This document shows positions 37,374 through 46,511 of a stretch of DNA of 64,000 bases, piece after piece. A model generated the notes under the pieces. It searched no databases. It had not been told where the DNA came from and saw nothing but the letters and a program-made list of their open reading frames with translations. Source of the DNA: Aliihoeflea aestuarii (GTDB lineage Bacteria; Pseudomonadota; Alphaproteobacteria; Rhizobiales; Rhizobiaceae); NCBI RefSeq assembly GCF_024105665.1, contig NZ_JAAAMK010000004.1:62001-126000 (forward strand), given 5' to 3'. Each line of letters opens with the position of its first letter. Positions within the stretch are counted from its first letter, which is position 1. A program made the position numbers and the translations under genes.

Positions 37374-38963
37374 TCAGGCCGCCTTGTCGCGGACCTGATA
37401 ATCCTTCACCGCGGCGAAGGTGACGCCTTTCCAGCGGTCGGCCTCGTAGTTCAGCCCGAATTCGTGCGGGGCAAGGAACACCGGATCGCCGTCGAGATCG
37501 CGGGCGATGTCGCCCTTGTGCGCATCCATGAAGCGCTGAAGTTCGGTCTTGTCCGCCGTGATCCAACGGCAGACGGTGAAGCGGGCCATTTCGAAATCGA
37601 CGGGCAGCGAGTATTCCGCCGACAGCCGTTCCTTTAGAACGTCGAGTTGTAGCGCGCCGACGACGCCGACCATGGCCGGTGAGCCGTCTTCGGGCAGGAA
37701 GAGCTGGACGACGCCCTCCTCGGCCATCTGCTGCAACGCCTCTTTCAGCTTCTTCGCCTTCATCGGATCGCCGAGGCGCACGCGGCGCAGGATTTCCGGC
37801 GCGAAGTTCGGCACGCCCCGGAACAGAAGTTCCTCGCCTTCGGTGAGCGTATCGCCGATGCGCAGCGTGCCGTGGTTCGGGATGCCGACCACGTCGCCGG
37901 CAAAGGCCTCGTCGGCGGTGATGCGGCTCTTGGCGAAGAAGAATTGCGGGGCCGACAGGCTCATCTGCTTGCCGGTGCGCACCAGCTTGGCCTTCATGCC
38001 CCGCTCCAGCGTGCCCGAGCACACGCGCACGAAGGCGATGCGGTCGCGGTGGTTCGGATCCATGTTCGCCTGTATCTTGAAGACGAACGAGGTCATCTTC
38101 GCTTCGGTCGCATCGACGCGGCGCGAATCCGCCTCCTGCGCGCGCGGTTGCGGAGCCCATGCGCCCAGCGCCTCAATCAGGTCGCGCACGCCGAAATTGC
38201 GCAGCGCCGAGCCGAAGAAGACCGGCGTCATATGCCCTTCGCGGAACGCCTTCTCATCAAACGGTCGGCAGGCCTCACGGGCAAGGTCGAGTTCCTCGAT
38301 GAAGGCTTCGCGCTCGTTCTCCGGCAGTTTGCCGGCGACGCGGTTGGAATCCGGTCCGTTGACCTTCGCCCATTCGAGATCTGCGTCGCCATGGCGAACC
38401 GCGTTGTCGGCGAGATGATAGGTTCCGGCGAAATTCTTGCCGCTGCCGATCGGCCATGTGATCGGTGCGGTGTCGAGCGCCAGCTTTTCCTCGATCTCGT
38501 CGAGAATCTCGAATGTGTCGCGTGCCTCGCGATCCATCTTGTTGACGAAGGTGACGATGGGGATGTCGCGCAGGCGGCAGACCTCGAACAGCTTCAAGGT
38601 CCGCGGCTCGATACCCTTGGCCGCGTCGATGACCATGACGGCGCTGTCGACGGCGGACAGCGTGCGATAGGTGTCGTCGGCGAAGTCCTCGTGACCGGGC
38701 GTGTCGAGAAGATTGAAGACGTGGTCGCCATATTCGAACGTCATTACCGAGGTGACGACCGAAATGCCGCGCTCGCGCTCGATCTTCATCCAGTCCGAAC
38801 GGGTCTGGATCTTGTCCTTCTTGGCCTTGACCTCACCGGCAAGCTGGATCGCGCCGCCGAACAGCAGCAGCTTTTCCGTCAGCGTCGTCTTGCCCGCGTC
38901 GGGGTGCGCGATGATCGCAAATGTGCGGCGGCGGGCGACCGCCTCTTCGATTTTCTCGGCCAT
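37374..38963 (-). CDS. prfC: Peptide chain release factor 3
   Basis: GTPase that recycles RF1/RF2 from the ribosome. The 529-residue protein has G1 AHPDAGKTTLTEKLL, G3 DTPGHEDF and G4 NKMDRE, followed by the RF3 domains II and III. The open frame continues upstream to 39038, but ATG 38963 (MAEKIEEAVARRRTFAI) starts the homology. It follows rbsK on the same strand, and the two long open frames overlap only in shadow sequence. Confidence 0.96.
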   Translation of the reverse strand: MAEKIEEAVARRRTFAIIAHPDAGKTTLTEKLLLFGGAIQLAGEVKAKKDKIQTRSDWMKIERERGISVVTSVMTFEYGDHVFNLLDTPGHEDFADDTYRTLSAVDSAVMVIDAAKGIEPRTLKLFEVCRLRDIPIVTFVNKMDREARDTFEILDEIEEKLALDTAPITWPIGSGKNFAGTYHLADNAVRHGDADLEWAKVNGPDSNRVAGKLPENEREAFIEELDLAREACRPFDEKAFREGHMTPVFFGSALRNFGVRDLIEALGAWAPQPRAQEADSRRVDATEAKMTSFVFKIQANMDPNHRDRIAFVRVCSGTLERGMKAKLVRTGKQMSLSAPQFFFAKSRITADEAFAGDVVGIPNHGTLRIGDTLTEGEELLFRGVPNFAPEILRRVRLGDPMKAKKLKEALQQMAEEGVVQLFLPEDGSPAMVGVVGALQLDVLKERLSAEYSLPVDFEMARFTVCRWITADKTELQRFMDAHKGDIARDLDGDPVFLAPHEFGLNYEADRWKGVTFAAVKDYQVRDKAA

Positions 38964-39015
38964 GTCAGGAATCCGGTTCGGTTGCCCGGCTTCTAGCAAG
39001 ACATGACGGCGAGTG

Positions 39016-39912
39016 CTAGCCCAGCGCCGCGTCAACATCCTTTGCGTGCGGGATCGACGGCTGCGCGCCGGGCTTCAGACAGGCGAGCGAGCCGGCGACG
39101 GCGGCGCGGCGCAACGCGTCTTCGAGCTTCAGGCCGTCGCCAAGCGCCGCCGCAAGATAGCCGCAGAAGGTATCGCCCGCGCCGACCGTGTCGACCGGTT
39201 CGATTTTCAGCCCGTCGGCTTTGAGCATGTCGCCCTGCACGGCCGCGACGACGCCTTCGGCACCCAGCGTGACGATGATCGTGGAGCCGGTTTCATCCGC
39301 AAGCCTGCGCATGGCCGCCTCGCGGTCGCCTCCATCGATGCCCTTGAGCTTCGCATAGGCGTCGAACTCGTATTCGTTGGCGACGACGTAGTCGGCCAGA
39401 TGCAGGAAGGCGGCCGCCTCGGGACGAAACGGCGCGGTGTTGAGGATCGAAACCGCACCGACGGCCTTCGCTTCCTTCAATGCCGCCTCGACGGTTCGCA
39501 ACGGGATTTCGTGCTGGAGAAGAAGGTGGTCGCCCTTTTCCAGATGGGCGTTCTTGACGTCACCGGGAACCAGCGTGCCGTTGGCGCCCGGCACCACCGC
39601 GATCATGTTCTCGCCGTCACCACCGACGAGGATGCTCGCCGTTCCGGTCGTGGCATGGGATTCGCGCACGCCCGAAAGATCGACGAGGCCCTCGCGCAGA
39701 CATGCCAGCGCCTCTTCGGCAAACGGATCGTCGCCGACGGCGCCAACGAGGTGAACCTCAGCGCCTGCCCGCTTCACCGCCAGCGCCTGATTGGCGCCCT
39801 TGCCGCCGGGCGTCGTGCCGAAGGCCTTGCCCGGCACGGTTTCCCCCGGATTGGGCAGTGCGGCGACCGTCGCCACGAGGTCGAGATTGATCGAACCGAT
39901 CACAGTAATCAT
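39016..39912 (-). CDS. rbsK: Ribokinase
   Basis: PfkB-family sugar kinase of 298 residues phosphorylating ribose at O5. It contains the substrate-side GGKGANQALAVKRAG motif (about residues 37-51) and the catalytic, anion-hole DTVGAGDTFCGYLAAAL motif (about 243-259). No ribose transporter is adjacent, but ribose released by the nucleoside phosphorylase encoded further along would be a logical substrate. Confidence 0.92.
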   Translation of the reverse strand: MITVIGSINLDLVATVAALPNPGETVPGKAFGTTPGGKGANQALAVKRAGAEVHLVGAVGDDPFAEEALACLREGLVDLSGVRESHATTGTASILVGGDGENMIAVVPGANGTLVPGDVKNAHLEKGDHLLLQHEIPLRTVEAALKEAKAVGAVSILNTAPFRPEAAAFLHLADYVVANEYEFDAYAKLKGIDGGDREAAMRRLADETGSTIIVTLGAEGVVAAVQGDMLKADGLKIEPVDTVGAGDTFCGYLAAALGDGLKLEDALRRAAVAGSLACLKPGAQPSIPHAKDVDAALG

Positions 39913-39995
39913 GAAAGTGGCTCTGTCCTTGAACGCGTCCCTTCGGTGACAAAGCCTCTAGAGCCTTTGCGGGTTCCACGACAGCGAAAAACGCG

Positions 39996-40874
39996 TCAAG
40001 CCGCCGTTTGTCCCGCCTCCCAGCCGAGGATGGCGCGCTTGCGCGTCAGCCCCCAATGATACCCGGTTAGAGCTCCGGACTTGCCCAGCGCGCGATGGCA
40101 CGGCACGACGAAGGAAACCGGATTCGCGCCGATCGCCGCGCCGACAGCCCGGCTCGCCTTCGGCCGGCCGATCTCGCCCGCGATCTGCGAATAGGTCCGT
40201 GCCCGGTTCATCGGAATCTTCAAAAGCGCCTCCCAGACGCTGACCTGAAAGTCCGTACCGATCAGTACCACCCGCAAGGGCTCGTCTTCGCGCCAGCGTG
40301 CGGGGTCGAAGATGCGGGCCGCATAGGGCGCGGTCGCCGCCATGTCCTCGACGAAATCCGCGTTCGGCCAGCGGCCCGACATATCGGCGAAGGCCTCTTT
40401 CTCATGGCCCGCATCGTTGAAGGACAGGCCAGCCAGCCCGCGATCCGTCACCATGATCAGGGCGACGCCGAAGGGCGAGATGTGCCAGCCATAGCGGATC
40501 GTCAGGCCCGCCCCGCGGGTCTTGTAGTCGCCCGGCGACATCGCCTCGTGGGTGACGAACAGATCGTGCAGGCGGCCGGGGCCGGACATGCCGACCTCAT
40601 AGGACGCGTCGAGCAGCGGCAGGCCCTCGTCGAGGAGGCGGCGGGCATGGTCGAGCGTGACGGCCTGCAGGAAAGCCTTGGGGCTGAGGCCCGCCCAGCG
40701 GGTGAAGAGCTTTTGCAGGCCGAGCGGCGTTTCTCCCACCTCGGCGGCCAAATCTTCGAGCGAGGGCTGGGTGCGATAGTCGAGGCTGATCTTCTCGATC
40801 GCCCGGCGGACGATTTCGTAATCGGCCCCTTGCGGGGTGATGTCCTTTTGCAGGACGGCGGTGTGAGCGTTCAT
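39996..40874 (-). CDS. AraC-type HTH plus methylated-DNA-protein cysteine methyltransferase
   Basis: A 292-residue alkylation repair protein. An AraC-type double helix-turn-helix (about residues 20-115, RRAIEKISLDYRTQPSLEDLAAEVG) precedes an MGMT domain with the acceptor cysteine in FVVPCHRALG. The N-terminal zinc/phosphotriester domain of E. coli Ada is missing, so it may repair O6-methylguanine without the usual Ada sensor. ATG 40874 has an AGGAG site nine bases upstream. Confidence 0.92.
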   Translation of the reverse strand: MNAHTAVLQKDITPQGADYEIVRRAIEKISLDYRTQPSLEDLAAEVGETPLGLQKLFTRWAGLSPKAFLQAVTLDHARRLLDEGLPLLDASYEVGMSGPGRLHDLFVTHEAMSPGDYKTRGAGLTIRYGWHISPFGVALIMVTDRGLAGLSFNDAGHEKEAFADMSGRWPNADFVEDMAATAPYAARIFDPARWREDEPLRVVLIGTDFQVSVWEALLKIPMNRARTYSQIAGEIGRPKASRAVGAAIGANPVSFVVPCHRALGKSGALTGYHWGLTRKRAILGWEAGQTAA

Positions 40875-40950
40875 CGCAATCATCTCCTGATCGCACCGAA
40901 TATCGCGCGCGGGCTCGCCCATCGCCACCCGATTCTTGACAAGCTGCGAG

Positions 40951-41436
40951 TCAACGCCCCTTGGCGGTCGCCAGCGCCTGCCCGAAGGCGGTTGCGAAGC
41001 TTTCGCGATCCTTGGGGTTCAGGAAAGAGCCGATCGTCACGCGCCGCCCCTCGCCCTCGACCGCCATGTCGGTGATGCCGATCTCATCATGGCGCGCGAT
41101 GCGAAGCTTCGTCCAGAACGGATTGAAGGAATGCGCCTCGGCCTTGCCCGACGGCGCGACCTTGCGAATGTCGAGGCGCGTGCGCGACACCGCCACCTCC
41201 TCGCGCATCCGGCCGGAGCGGTAGCTGGCGCGGAAAGCGAGCCAGACCAGAAGCACGTCGAGCCCGAAAAAGCCGAAGACGGGCCAAGCGCCCATCGACA
41301 GGAACAGACCGCCCATGCCGATCCAGATAGCCACGAGCACGCCCATCAGCACGATGAAGCCGGTCCGCCCCAGCGAGCGATAGGGCGTCAGCAGGGCCTG
41401 GAAGAACGGCTCTTCATGAGCGTTTGTCTCGGTCAT
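40951..41436 (-). CDS. DUF2244 membrane protein
   Basis: A 161-residue protein with two adjacent transmembrane helices (about 22-62, GFIVLMGVLVAIWIGMGGLFL and WPVFGFFGLDVLLVWLAF) and a cytosolic domain with the family-typical HSFNPFWTKLRI and IGSFLNPKDRESFATAFGQAL. Function unknown. In Rhizobiales it is commonly found beside nth, as here, starting 22 bases away on the opposite strand. Confidence 0.88.
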   Translation of the reverse strand: MTETNAHEEPFFQALLTPYRSLGRTGFIVLMGVLVAIWIGMGGLFLSMGAWPVFGFFGLDVLLVWLAFRASYRSGRMREEVAVSRTRLDIRKVAPSGKAEAHSFNPFWTKLRIARHDEIGITDMAVEGEGRRVTIGSFLNPKDRESFATAFGQALATAKGR

Positions 41437-41458
41437 GCGCCCATTCTATAGAGGCGCA

Positions 41459-42256
41459 ATGGAAAAGCCCAAGAGCAAAAGTGCCGTTACGTCGTCCGCG
41501 CCTGCGACAGCGCCATCAAATCTGCGCGACAGGCCGAAACGCGCCGCGAAGAAGCCGGCGCGGCGCACGCGCTACAACCGTGCGGAGATCGCCGAAATAT
41601 TCCGCCGGTTCCATGTCCAGCGGCCGGAGCCGCAAGGGGAACTGGAGCATGTCAACGCCTTCACGCTGCTCGTCGCAGTGGTGCTTTCGGCGCAGGCGAC
41701 CGATGCCGGGGTGAACAAGGCGACACGGGCGCTCTTCCAGATCGCGGACACGCCGGAAAAGATGCTGGCGCTCGGCGTCGAGACGGTGGGCAATTATATC
41801 AAGACCATCGGCCTGTGGCGCAACAAGGCCAAGAACGTCATCGCGCTTTGCGAAGCGCTGATCCGCGACCATGGCGGCGAAGTGCCGGGCAATAGGGAGG
41901 ACCTCGTCAAGCTTCCCGGCGTCGGGCGAAAGACCGCGAACGTCGTTCTCAACATGGCTTTCGGCCAGCCGACAATGGCGGTCGACACGCACATATTGAG
42001 GATCGGCAACCGGATCGGGCTTGCGCCCGGCAAGACACCCGACGAGGTCGAGGACATTCTGGTGCGCATCATTCCGGGCGAATATATGCGCCACGCCCAT
42101 CACTGGCTCATCCTGCACGGGCGCTATGTGTGCAAGGCGCGCAAGCCCGATTGCCCCGCCTGCGTGATCGCCGACATCTGCAAGGCGAAGGAAAAGACGA
42201 CCGACATTCCCGCGCCGCTCGTCCCGATCGAACCGCTTGCGGAAGCTCCAGCGTGA
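41459..42256 (+). CDS. nth: Endonuclease III
   Basis: DNA glycosylase/AP lyase for oxidised pyrimidines. The helix-hairpin-helix LPGVGRKTANVVLNMAFG carries the catalytic lysine, AVDTHILRIGNRIGL the catalytic aspartate, and C-X6-C-X2-C-X5-C (CKARKPDCPACVIADIC) binds the [4Fe-4S] cluster. The 265-residue protein has an extra basic N-terminal tail. ATG 41459 is chosen over 41435 because the ribosome-binding site GAGG lies just upstream. Confidence 0.96.
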   Translation: MEKPKSKSAVTSSAPATAPSNLRDRPKRAAKKPARRTRYNRAEIAEIFRRFHVQRPEPQGELEHVNAFTLLVAVVLSAQATDAGVNKATRALFQIADTPEKMLALGVETVGNYIKTIGLWRNKAKNVIALCEALIRDHGGEVPGNREDLVKLPGVGRKTANVVLNMAFGQPTMAVDTHILRIGNRIGLAPGKTPDEVEDILVRIIPGEYMRHAHHWLILHGRYVCKARKPDCPACVIADICKAKEKTTDIPAPLVPIEPLAEAPA

Positions 42257-43330
42257 TCAATCGCCGCTGTAGAGCTTCCAGCTCTTCGTGAAGGTGCCGT
42301 CCTGCATCTGCGAGTGCGCGGACACCTTGTTGCGGCCGGCGTTCTTCGAAGCGTAGAGCGCGCGGTCGGCCTTGCGGTAGAGGTCGTCGGGTCCCTTCGC
42401 CTCGGACGCCATGCACACGCCGAAGGAAAGCGTGATCGGGCCGTAATCCGTTCCCGTATTGGCGTTCACGAAAGGCGTCTGCTCGACGGCGATGCGGATT
42501 TCTTCGGCGAGCTCGACGACGGATTTTTCGCTCATGCCCGTGACGATGATCCCGAATTCCTCGCCGCCGGTGCGCGCGGCCTGCACGTTGGAGGACATCG
42601 CCGCCTTGAGGATGGACGAAACGATCTGGAGGATGCGATCGCCGATCGGATGGCCGTGCTTGTCGTTCACGGGTTTGAAACGGTCGATATCGGCCAGGAC
42701 CAGCGCGCCGAACATGGTGTCGCGACGGTCGGCGTAGACGCCCTGCATGGCACGGTCGAAGGCGCGGCGGTTGGCAAGGCCCGTCAGGGCATCCGTTTCG
42801 GACAGTTTCTTGTATTCCTCGAGTTCGGCCTTCACCTCTTCGAGTTCCTGCGACTTGTCCTGCATGGTCGAGGTGACGCGGCGCGTGGAATCGAGGGCGG
42901 TGCCGGTGGCGTTCGACATTACCGAAACCACTTTTTGCAGGAAATCCTGCGACACCGCGTTGCGCGATTCAAGGCCTTGCGACGTGGCGCCGAGAAGCTC
43001 GCCATACTTCTCGCGCGAGGATCGCTCGTATTTCAAGATGCCGAGAATCTCGTCGAGCTTGACGCTCATGGCCGCGTGGGCCGTCTCGATCATGCGCTCT
43101 CCGCGCCCGCGTCCCAGACGCAGATCCGCCATCCGGTCGAATTCGTCCTGGCCGGGAGCCGGTCCCAGAGCCGCGATCGCGTCGACAAGCGCCGGATTGG
43201 CACCGCTCAACGCCTCGTAGACGACTTCGTAATTGCGCGGGATCGGCTCCAGTTCCATCTGGTTCAGGCGGGCGAGGACATGCGCACCGAGGTCAGGCGC
43301 AAGCGGCTCGGGCATGTCCGAAAGCTTCAT
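42257..43330 (-). CDS. GGDEF diguanylate cyclase
   Basis: A cytosolic protein of about 357 residues that makes c-di-GMP. An alpha-helical N-terminal region (about 1-180, with a coiled-coil SQELEEVKAELEEYKKLSETDALTGLANRR) leads into the GGDEF domain with an intact A-site ARTGGEEFGII. The RxxD inhibitory I-site five residues upstream is replaced by SSNV, so product inhibition is probably lost. No transmembrane helix is seen. TTG 43348 could add six residues. Confidence 0.92.
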   Translation of the reverse strand: MKLSDMPEPLAPDLGAHVLARLNQMELEPIPRNYEVVYEALSGANPALVDAIAALGPAPGQDEFDRMADLRLGRGRGERMIETAHAAMSVKLDEILGILKYERSSREKYGELLGATSQGLESRNAVSQDFLQKVVSVMSNATGTALDSTRRVTSTMQDKSQELEEVKAELEEYKKLSETDALTGLANRRAFDRAMQGVYADRRDTMFGALVLADIDRFKPVNDKHGHPIGDRILQIVSSILKAAMSSNVQAARTGGEEFGIIVTGMSEKSVVELAEEIRIAVEQTPFVNANTGTDYGPITLSFGVCMASEAKGPDDLYRKADRALYASKNAGRNKVSAHSQMQDGTFTKSWKLYSGD

Positions 43331-43577
43331 CTCGCCGCCGATCCCCAAAGTGCGATACCTCCTGCCCCCTCAGGCATAGATAAGCCGGCACATCTCACGC
43401 CCCGACCTGAAGCTACCGCTGCGTCACTAAAATGTTCGTTAAGCCCCGACACGAATTCCGCAAGTGACTTGCACACCCTCACTGAACGGAAAAGGCCGGA
43501 GTGCTTCTTTACTGAAGAAGAGCCCGACTCTGCAAGTCAAGACATTCATTTCATGCGGTTTTCACATGAAGGACGGA

Positions 43578-44051
43578 TCAACGCTCAGCCATGTCGGAAG
43601 GCATACCGTCTCTTGCCAAAACCGCGTTGTAGTAGCGCGCATCGTCGGTCACCTCGCGCCCGATCCAGTCGGGAAATACAGCGGGCCACGGACCGGTTTC
43701 GATTTCCAGTTCGGCAAGGATGAGGCCCGTCAATCTTCCGCGAAAGACGTCGATCTCGAAAGCGAACCCGTCCCACGGCACGATATGGCGATCCTTAACG
43801 ATGCAATCGGCTGCGTGGACGAGCAGCGCCTCGGCGTCCGCGATCGGGATCGGATACTCGTATTCTTCCCGCGACCGGCCCGGGCCACCGAATTTCAAGG
43901 TCAGCCACGCCAACGGCCCGGCAATCCGGATACGTACCGTACGATCGGGTGTCGCGGCGACATATCCCTGCCGCATCGTCGTTACGGATGTCGCGCGAGA
44001 GCGCCATGCATCCGACCGGAGCAGGAATTTTCGTTCGGTCTCGATAGCCAT
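43578..44051 (-). CDS. CYTH domain protein (inorganic triphosphatase-like)
   Basis: A 157-residue protein with the N-terminal ExExK signature (IETERKF) and the acidic/basic strands of a triphosphate tunnel fold (TVRIRIAGPLAWLTLKF; EIDVFRGRLTGLILAELEIE). Bacterial members hydrolyse inorganic triphosphate. It is a single-domain form without CHAD. Confidence 0.9.
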   Translation of the reverse strand: MAIETERKFLLRSDAWRSRATSVTTMRQGYVAATPDRTVRIRIAGPLAWLTLKFGGPGRSREEYEYPIPIADAEALLVHAADCIVKDRHIVPWDGFAFEIDVFRGRLTGLILAELEIETGPWPAVFPDWIGREVTDDARYYNAVLARDGMPSDMAER

Positions 44052-44085
44052 TGCCGTTGGTAGAAACAGAAGGGTTGAATGGCAA

Positions 44086-44114
44086 GAGACCCGGCGTCGA
44101 TGACGCCGGGTCTC
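44086..44114. terminator. Perfect hairpin between DUF892 and CYTH genes
   Basis: GAGACCCGGCGTC-GAT-GACGCCGGGTCTC: a 13-bp stem with a 3-base loop, 140 bases after the DUF892 stop. It lacks a T tract, so it may terminate weakly or protect an RNA end. Confidence 0.55.
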
Positions 44115-44253
44115 GCTAAATACCGCCCCCGCTATCCCGCTGACCGCCCGGGGCGAGGGAGAAGGTGGTTACTGCATGAAGCAGCGCCGCAACGGCCCAA
44201 GCACCCTTGGCGGGATACCGGAGCGGCAGATGGGTTGCTGCCCGATGACGACT

Positions 44254-44763
44254 TTACTCCGCTGCTGCCAGATTGATGCCGCGTCCTTCGGCAAGTTCGG
44301 TCAATTTGGCGTCGGTCGCCTTTTCCTCGTCCAGCGTCTGCTGGAGGATTTCGGCGCAATCGCCGCGTCCAAGCTTCTTGGCCCAGGCGATCAGCGTTCC
44401 ATAGCGTGTCATCTCATAGTGCTCGACGGCCTGCGCGGCGGCGACGAGCGCGGCATCCAGAACCTGCTTGTCGTCAATGTCGCCCGCGATTTCATCGGCT
44501 TCCTTGAGAATGCCGTCGATCGCGGGGCATGTGACGCCCTTGGCCTCGACGCCGTAAAGCTCGAAGACGCTTTCGAGACGATCGACATGCCCTTCGGTCT
44601 CACGCAGATGCGTCTCGAAGCCTTGGCGCAGCAACGGGCTGTCCGCCTTGTCGATCATCTTCGGCAGGTTTTTCAGAATCTGTTTTTCCGCGTAATAGAT
44701 GTCACGCAGCGTGTGGACGAACAAATCGTCCATCGTTTTTATGTCCTTCGAAAAAAGACCCAT
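44254..44763 (-). CDS. Ferritin-like DUF892 (YciE/YciF) protein
   Basis: A 169-residue four-helix protein (MDDLFVHTLRDIYYAEKQILKNLPKM; METRYGTL-type EHYEMTRYGTLIAWAK) with the Glu/His pairs of a ferritin-like di-iron fold (ETHLRETEGHVDRL; DEEKATDAKL). YciE/F proteins are stress-induced with no settled function. A perfect EcfG-type promoter lies about 60 bases upstream, placing it in the general stress response. Confidence 0.93.
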   Translation of the reverse strand: MGLFSKDIKTMDDLFVHTLRDIYYAEKQILKNLPKMIDKADSPLLRQGFETHLRETEGHVDRLESVFELYGVEAKGVTCPAIDGILKEADEIAGDIDDKQVLDAALVAAAQAVEHYEMTRYGTLIAWAKKLGRGDCAEILQQTLDEEKATDAKLTELAEGRGINLAAAE

Positions 44764-45333
44764 GATGCGGTCCCTTCATTCCTTTTCGCCCGGCACGATT
44801 GCCGATATGCGATGAGGTCCCAACGCCATCGGCGCACTGGCGTTCCGCTCGGGTCGATATCGTGAATGAAATGTTTCAACGGCGGCACCGTGCCATTTGA
44901 GCAACAAGCAAGGACAAGATGCGCCGCAGCACGGATACGACATGAAACTCGCGCATTTCCGCCATTCTTGGGAGCAAATTCGCCCTATGGATTAATTTCC
45001 GATTCACTGGAAATTCATCTGGCTTCGTTAATGTGGCGTGGCTCGGCAAGGGACGCCGCTGTTCAGGATTTCAGGTTATGCGTATCTGGGTTCGCATCAA
45101 CATCACCATCCGCGCGATGCGCGAATTCTTCATTCCGACCTATCGGCCGGAACGCCACTATATGCGCGGCCCCGGTCCGGCTTGCGCGCGGCGCGGCGGG
45201 CACATGGTCGCCCGCTGACGTCCGACATCCGCCGCCGTCATCCCCCGATGAATAAGAAAATCGCCCAAAAGCAGAAGCGGCGCGGCAGCCACGAAGGCGC
45301 CAGCGCCGCTTGCCCGGCTGCGAGACTGATCCG
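44764..45333. other. 570-base intergenic stretch
   Basis: Holds the DUF892 promoter near its left end. The rest (44870-45333) contains short open frames on both strands with no ribosome-binding sites or recognisable products, and I see no gene. AAGCGGCG...CGCCGCTT arms near 45276-45315 could be an imperfect terminator for the PfpI gene. Confidence 0.5.
44822..44846 (-). promoter_or_regulatory. EcfG (general stress sigma factor) promoter
   Basis: Minus strand reads GGAAC (44846-44842), 16 bases, CGTT (44825-44822). This equals the alphaproteobacterial EcfG/RpoE2 consensus GGAAC-N16/17-CGTT exactly and sits 59 bases before the DUF892 start. Confidence 0.8.
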
Positions 45334-45897
45334 CTACTCGGCAGCCGAACGCTGTGCCGAACCTCCCTCCACCGCCTCGATGATGGCGGCACAGAAAGCG
45401 TCCAGATCTCCGGGATTTCGTGACGTGATCAGATTGCCGTCGCGCACCATGGGAGTATCTTCCCAACGTGCGCCAGCATTGATCATGTCGGTCTTGATCG
45501 ATTTGTAGGATGTCGCCTTGCGACCCTGCACCAGCCCGGCCTCGATCAGGAGCCAGGGGGCATGGCAGATCGCGGCGAGCGGCTTGTCGGACTGATCGAA
45601 AGCCTTGACGAACTGCACCGCCTTGTCCTCGACACGCAACAGATCGGGATTGATCTGGCCGCCCGGCAGGACGAGGGCGTCGTAGTCGGCAGGCGATACG
45701 TCAGCCAGAACCTTGTCGATCGGGACGGCCCTGCCCCAGTCATCCTTGTCCCAGCCGGTGATCTCGCCCGATTCGAGCGAGACGACATGCACCTCGGCGC
45801 CGGCATCCTTGAGCCTGATCAACGGAACCTCGAGCTCCGACTGTTCGAAGCCGTCGGTCGCAAGGATCATGATCTTCGATTGACCGATTGCCGGCAT
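45334..45897 (-). CDS. PfpI/DJ-1 family protein (type 1 glutamine amidotransferase-like)
   Basis: A 187-residue DJ-1/PfpI protein. The nucleophile elbow is AICHAPWLLIEAGLV (cysteine near residue 112) and the conserved acidic residue precedes in TDGFEQSELEVPL; the end reads VRDGNLITSRNPGDLDAF. Family members act as glyoxalase/deglycase, chaperone or protease in stress. ATG 45897 has AAGGAG seven bases upstream. A near-consensus EcfG promoter lies at 45947-45971. Confidence 0.92.
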   Translation of the reverse strand: MPAIGQSKIMILATDGFEQSELEVPLIRLKDAGAEVHVVSLESGEITGWDKDDWGRAVPIDKVLADVSPADYDALVLPGGQINPDLLRVEDKAVQFVKAFDQSDKPLAAICHAPWLLIEAGLVQGRKATSYKSIKTDMINAGARWEDTPMVRDGNLITSRNPGDLDAFCAAIIEAVEGGSAQRSAAE

Positions 45898-45946
45898 GGC
45901 GCGTCTCCTTCGTTCGATTGCCGCACCCAAGGGGGCGCTGCTTTCA

Positions 45947-45971
45947 AACGTCAGGACACGGGTTTGGTTCA
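45947..45971 (-). promoter_or_regulatory. Near-match EcfG promoter before the PfpI gene
   Basis: Minus strand TGAAC, 16 bases, CGTT: one mismatch to GGAAC-N16-CGTT, 50 bases before the start. Confidence 0.45.
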
Positions 45972-46003
45972 CGCCTCGTGTCGGCAGTTCGACACGAATT
46001 GTT

Positions 46004-46468
46004 TCAAAGGCCGGTGGACCCGAAGCCGCCTGCGGCACGCAGTGTTGCGCCCAGATGCGAGCGCTCCTCAAGCCGCGCCTGAACGACCGGCGCCGCGACG
46101 AGCTGCGCGATGCGCATGCCGCGCGTGATCGAAAACTCCGCGTCGCCGAGATTGACCAGCAGGATTTTCACCTCGCCGCGATAGTCGCTGTCGATGGTGC
46201 CCGGCGTATTGAGACAGGTCACGCCGTGTTTGAAGGCAAGGCCGGAACGGGGGCGCACCTGCACCTCGTAGCCGGCCGGGATTTCGAGGATCAGGCCGGT
46301 CGGAACAAGCGCACGCCGACCCGGAAGAAGGATGAGTTCGCGGTCCGCCGGAACCGCGGCGCGCACATCCATGCCGGCGGCACCCTCGCTCTCATAGGAC
46401 GGAAGCTCGATGCCCTCGCCATGGTCGAGGCGCTGGAAACCGATCGTGGGGGACGAAATGTTGGTCAT
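46004..46468 (-). CDS. dut: dUTP diphosphatase
   Basis: Converts dUTP to dUMP and limits uracil in DNA. The 154-residue trimeric-type dUTPase has its motifs in order: [45 protein letters not shown] and the C-terminal GGFGSTG arm. ATG 46468; the frame is open to 46504. Confidence 0.97.
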   Translation of the reverse strand: MTNISSPTIGFQRLDHGEGIELPSYESEGAAGMDVRAAVPADRELILLPGRRALVPTGLILEIPAGYEVQVRPRSGLAFKHGVTCLNTPGTIDSDYRGEVKILLVNLGDAEFSITRGMRIAQLVAAPVVQARLEERSHLGATLRAAGGFGSTGL

Positions 46469-46511
46469 GCGCGCTTCTATTCCCTGTGATGCGCCGGGCG
46501 TCAATTGCCGT

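Noticed and set aside
44866-45255. Possible small genes in the DUF892-PfpI gap
   Set aside because: No ribosome-binding sites, no recognisable products and overlapping frames of equal quality.
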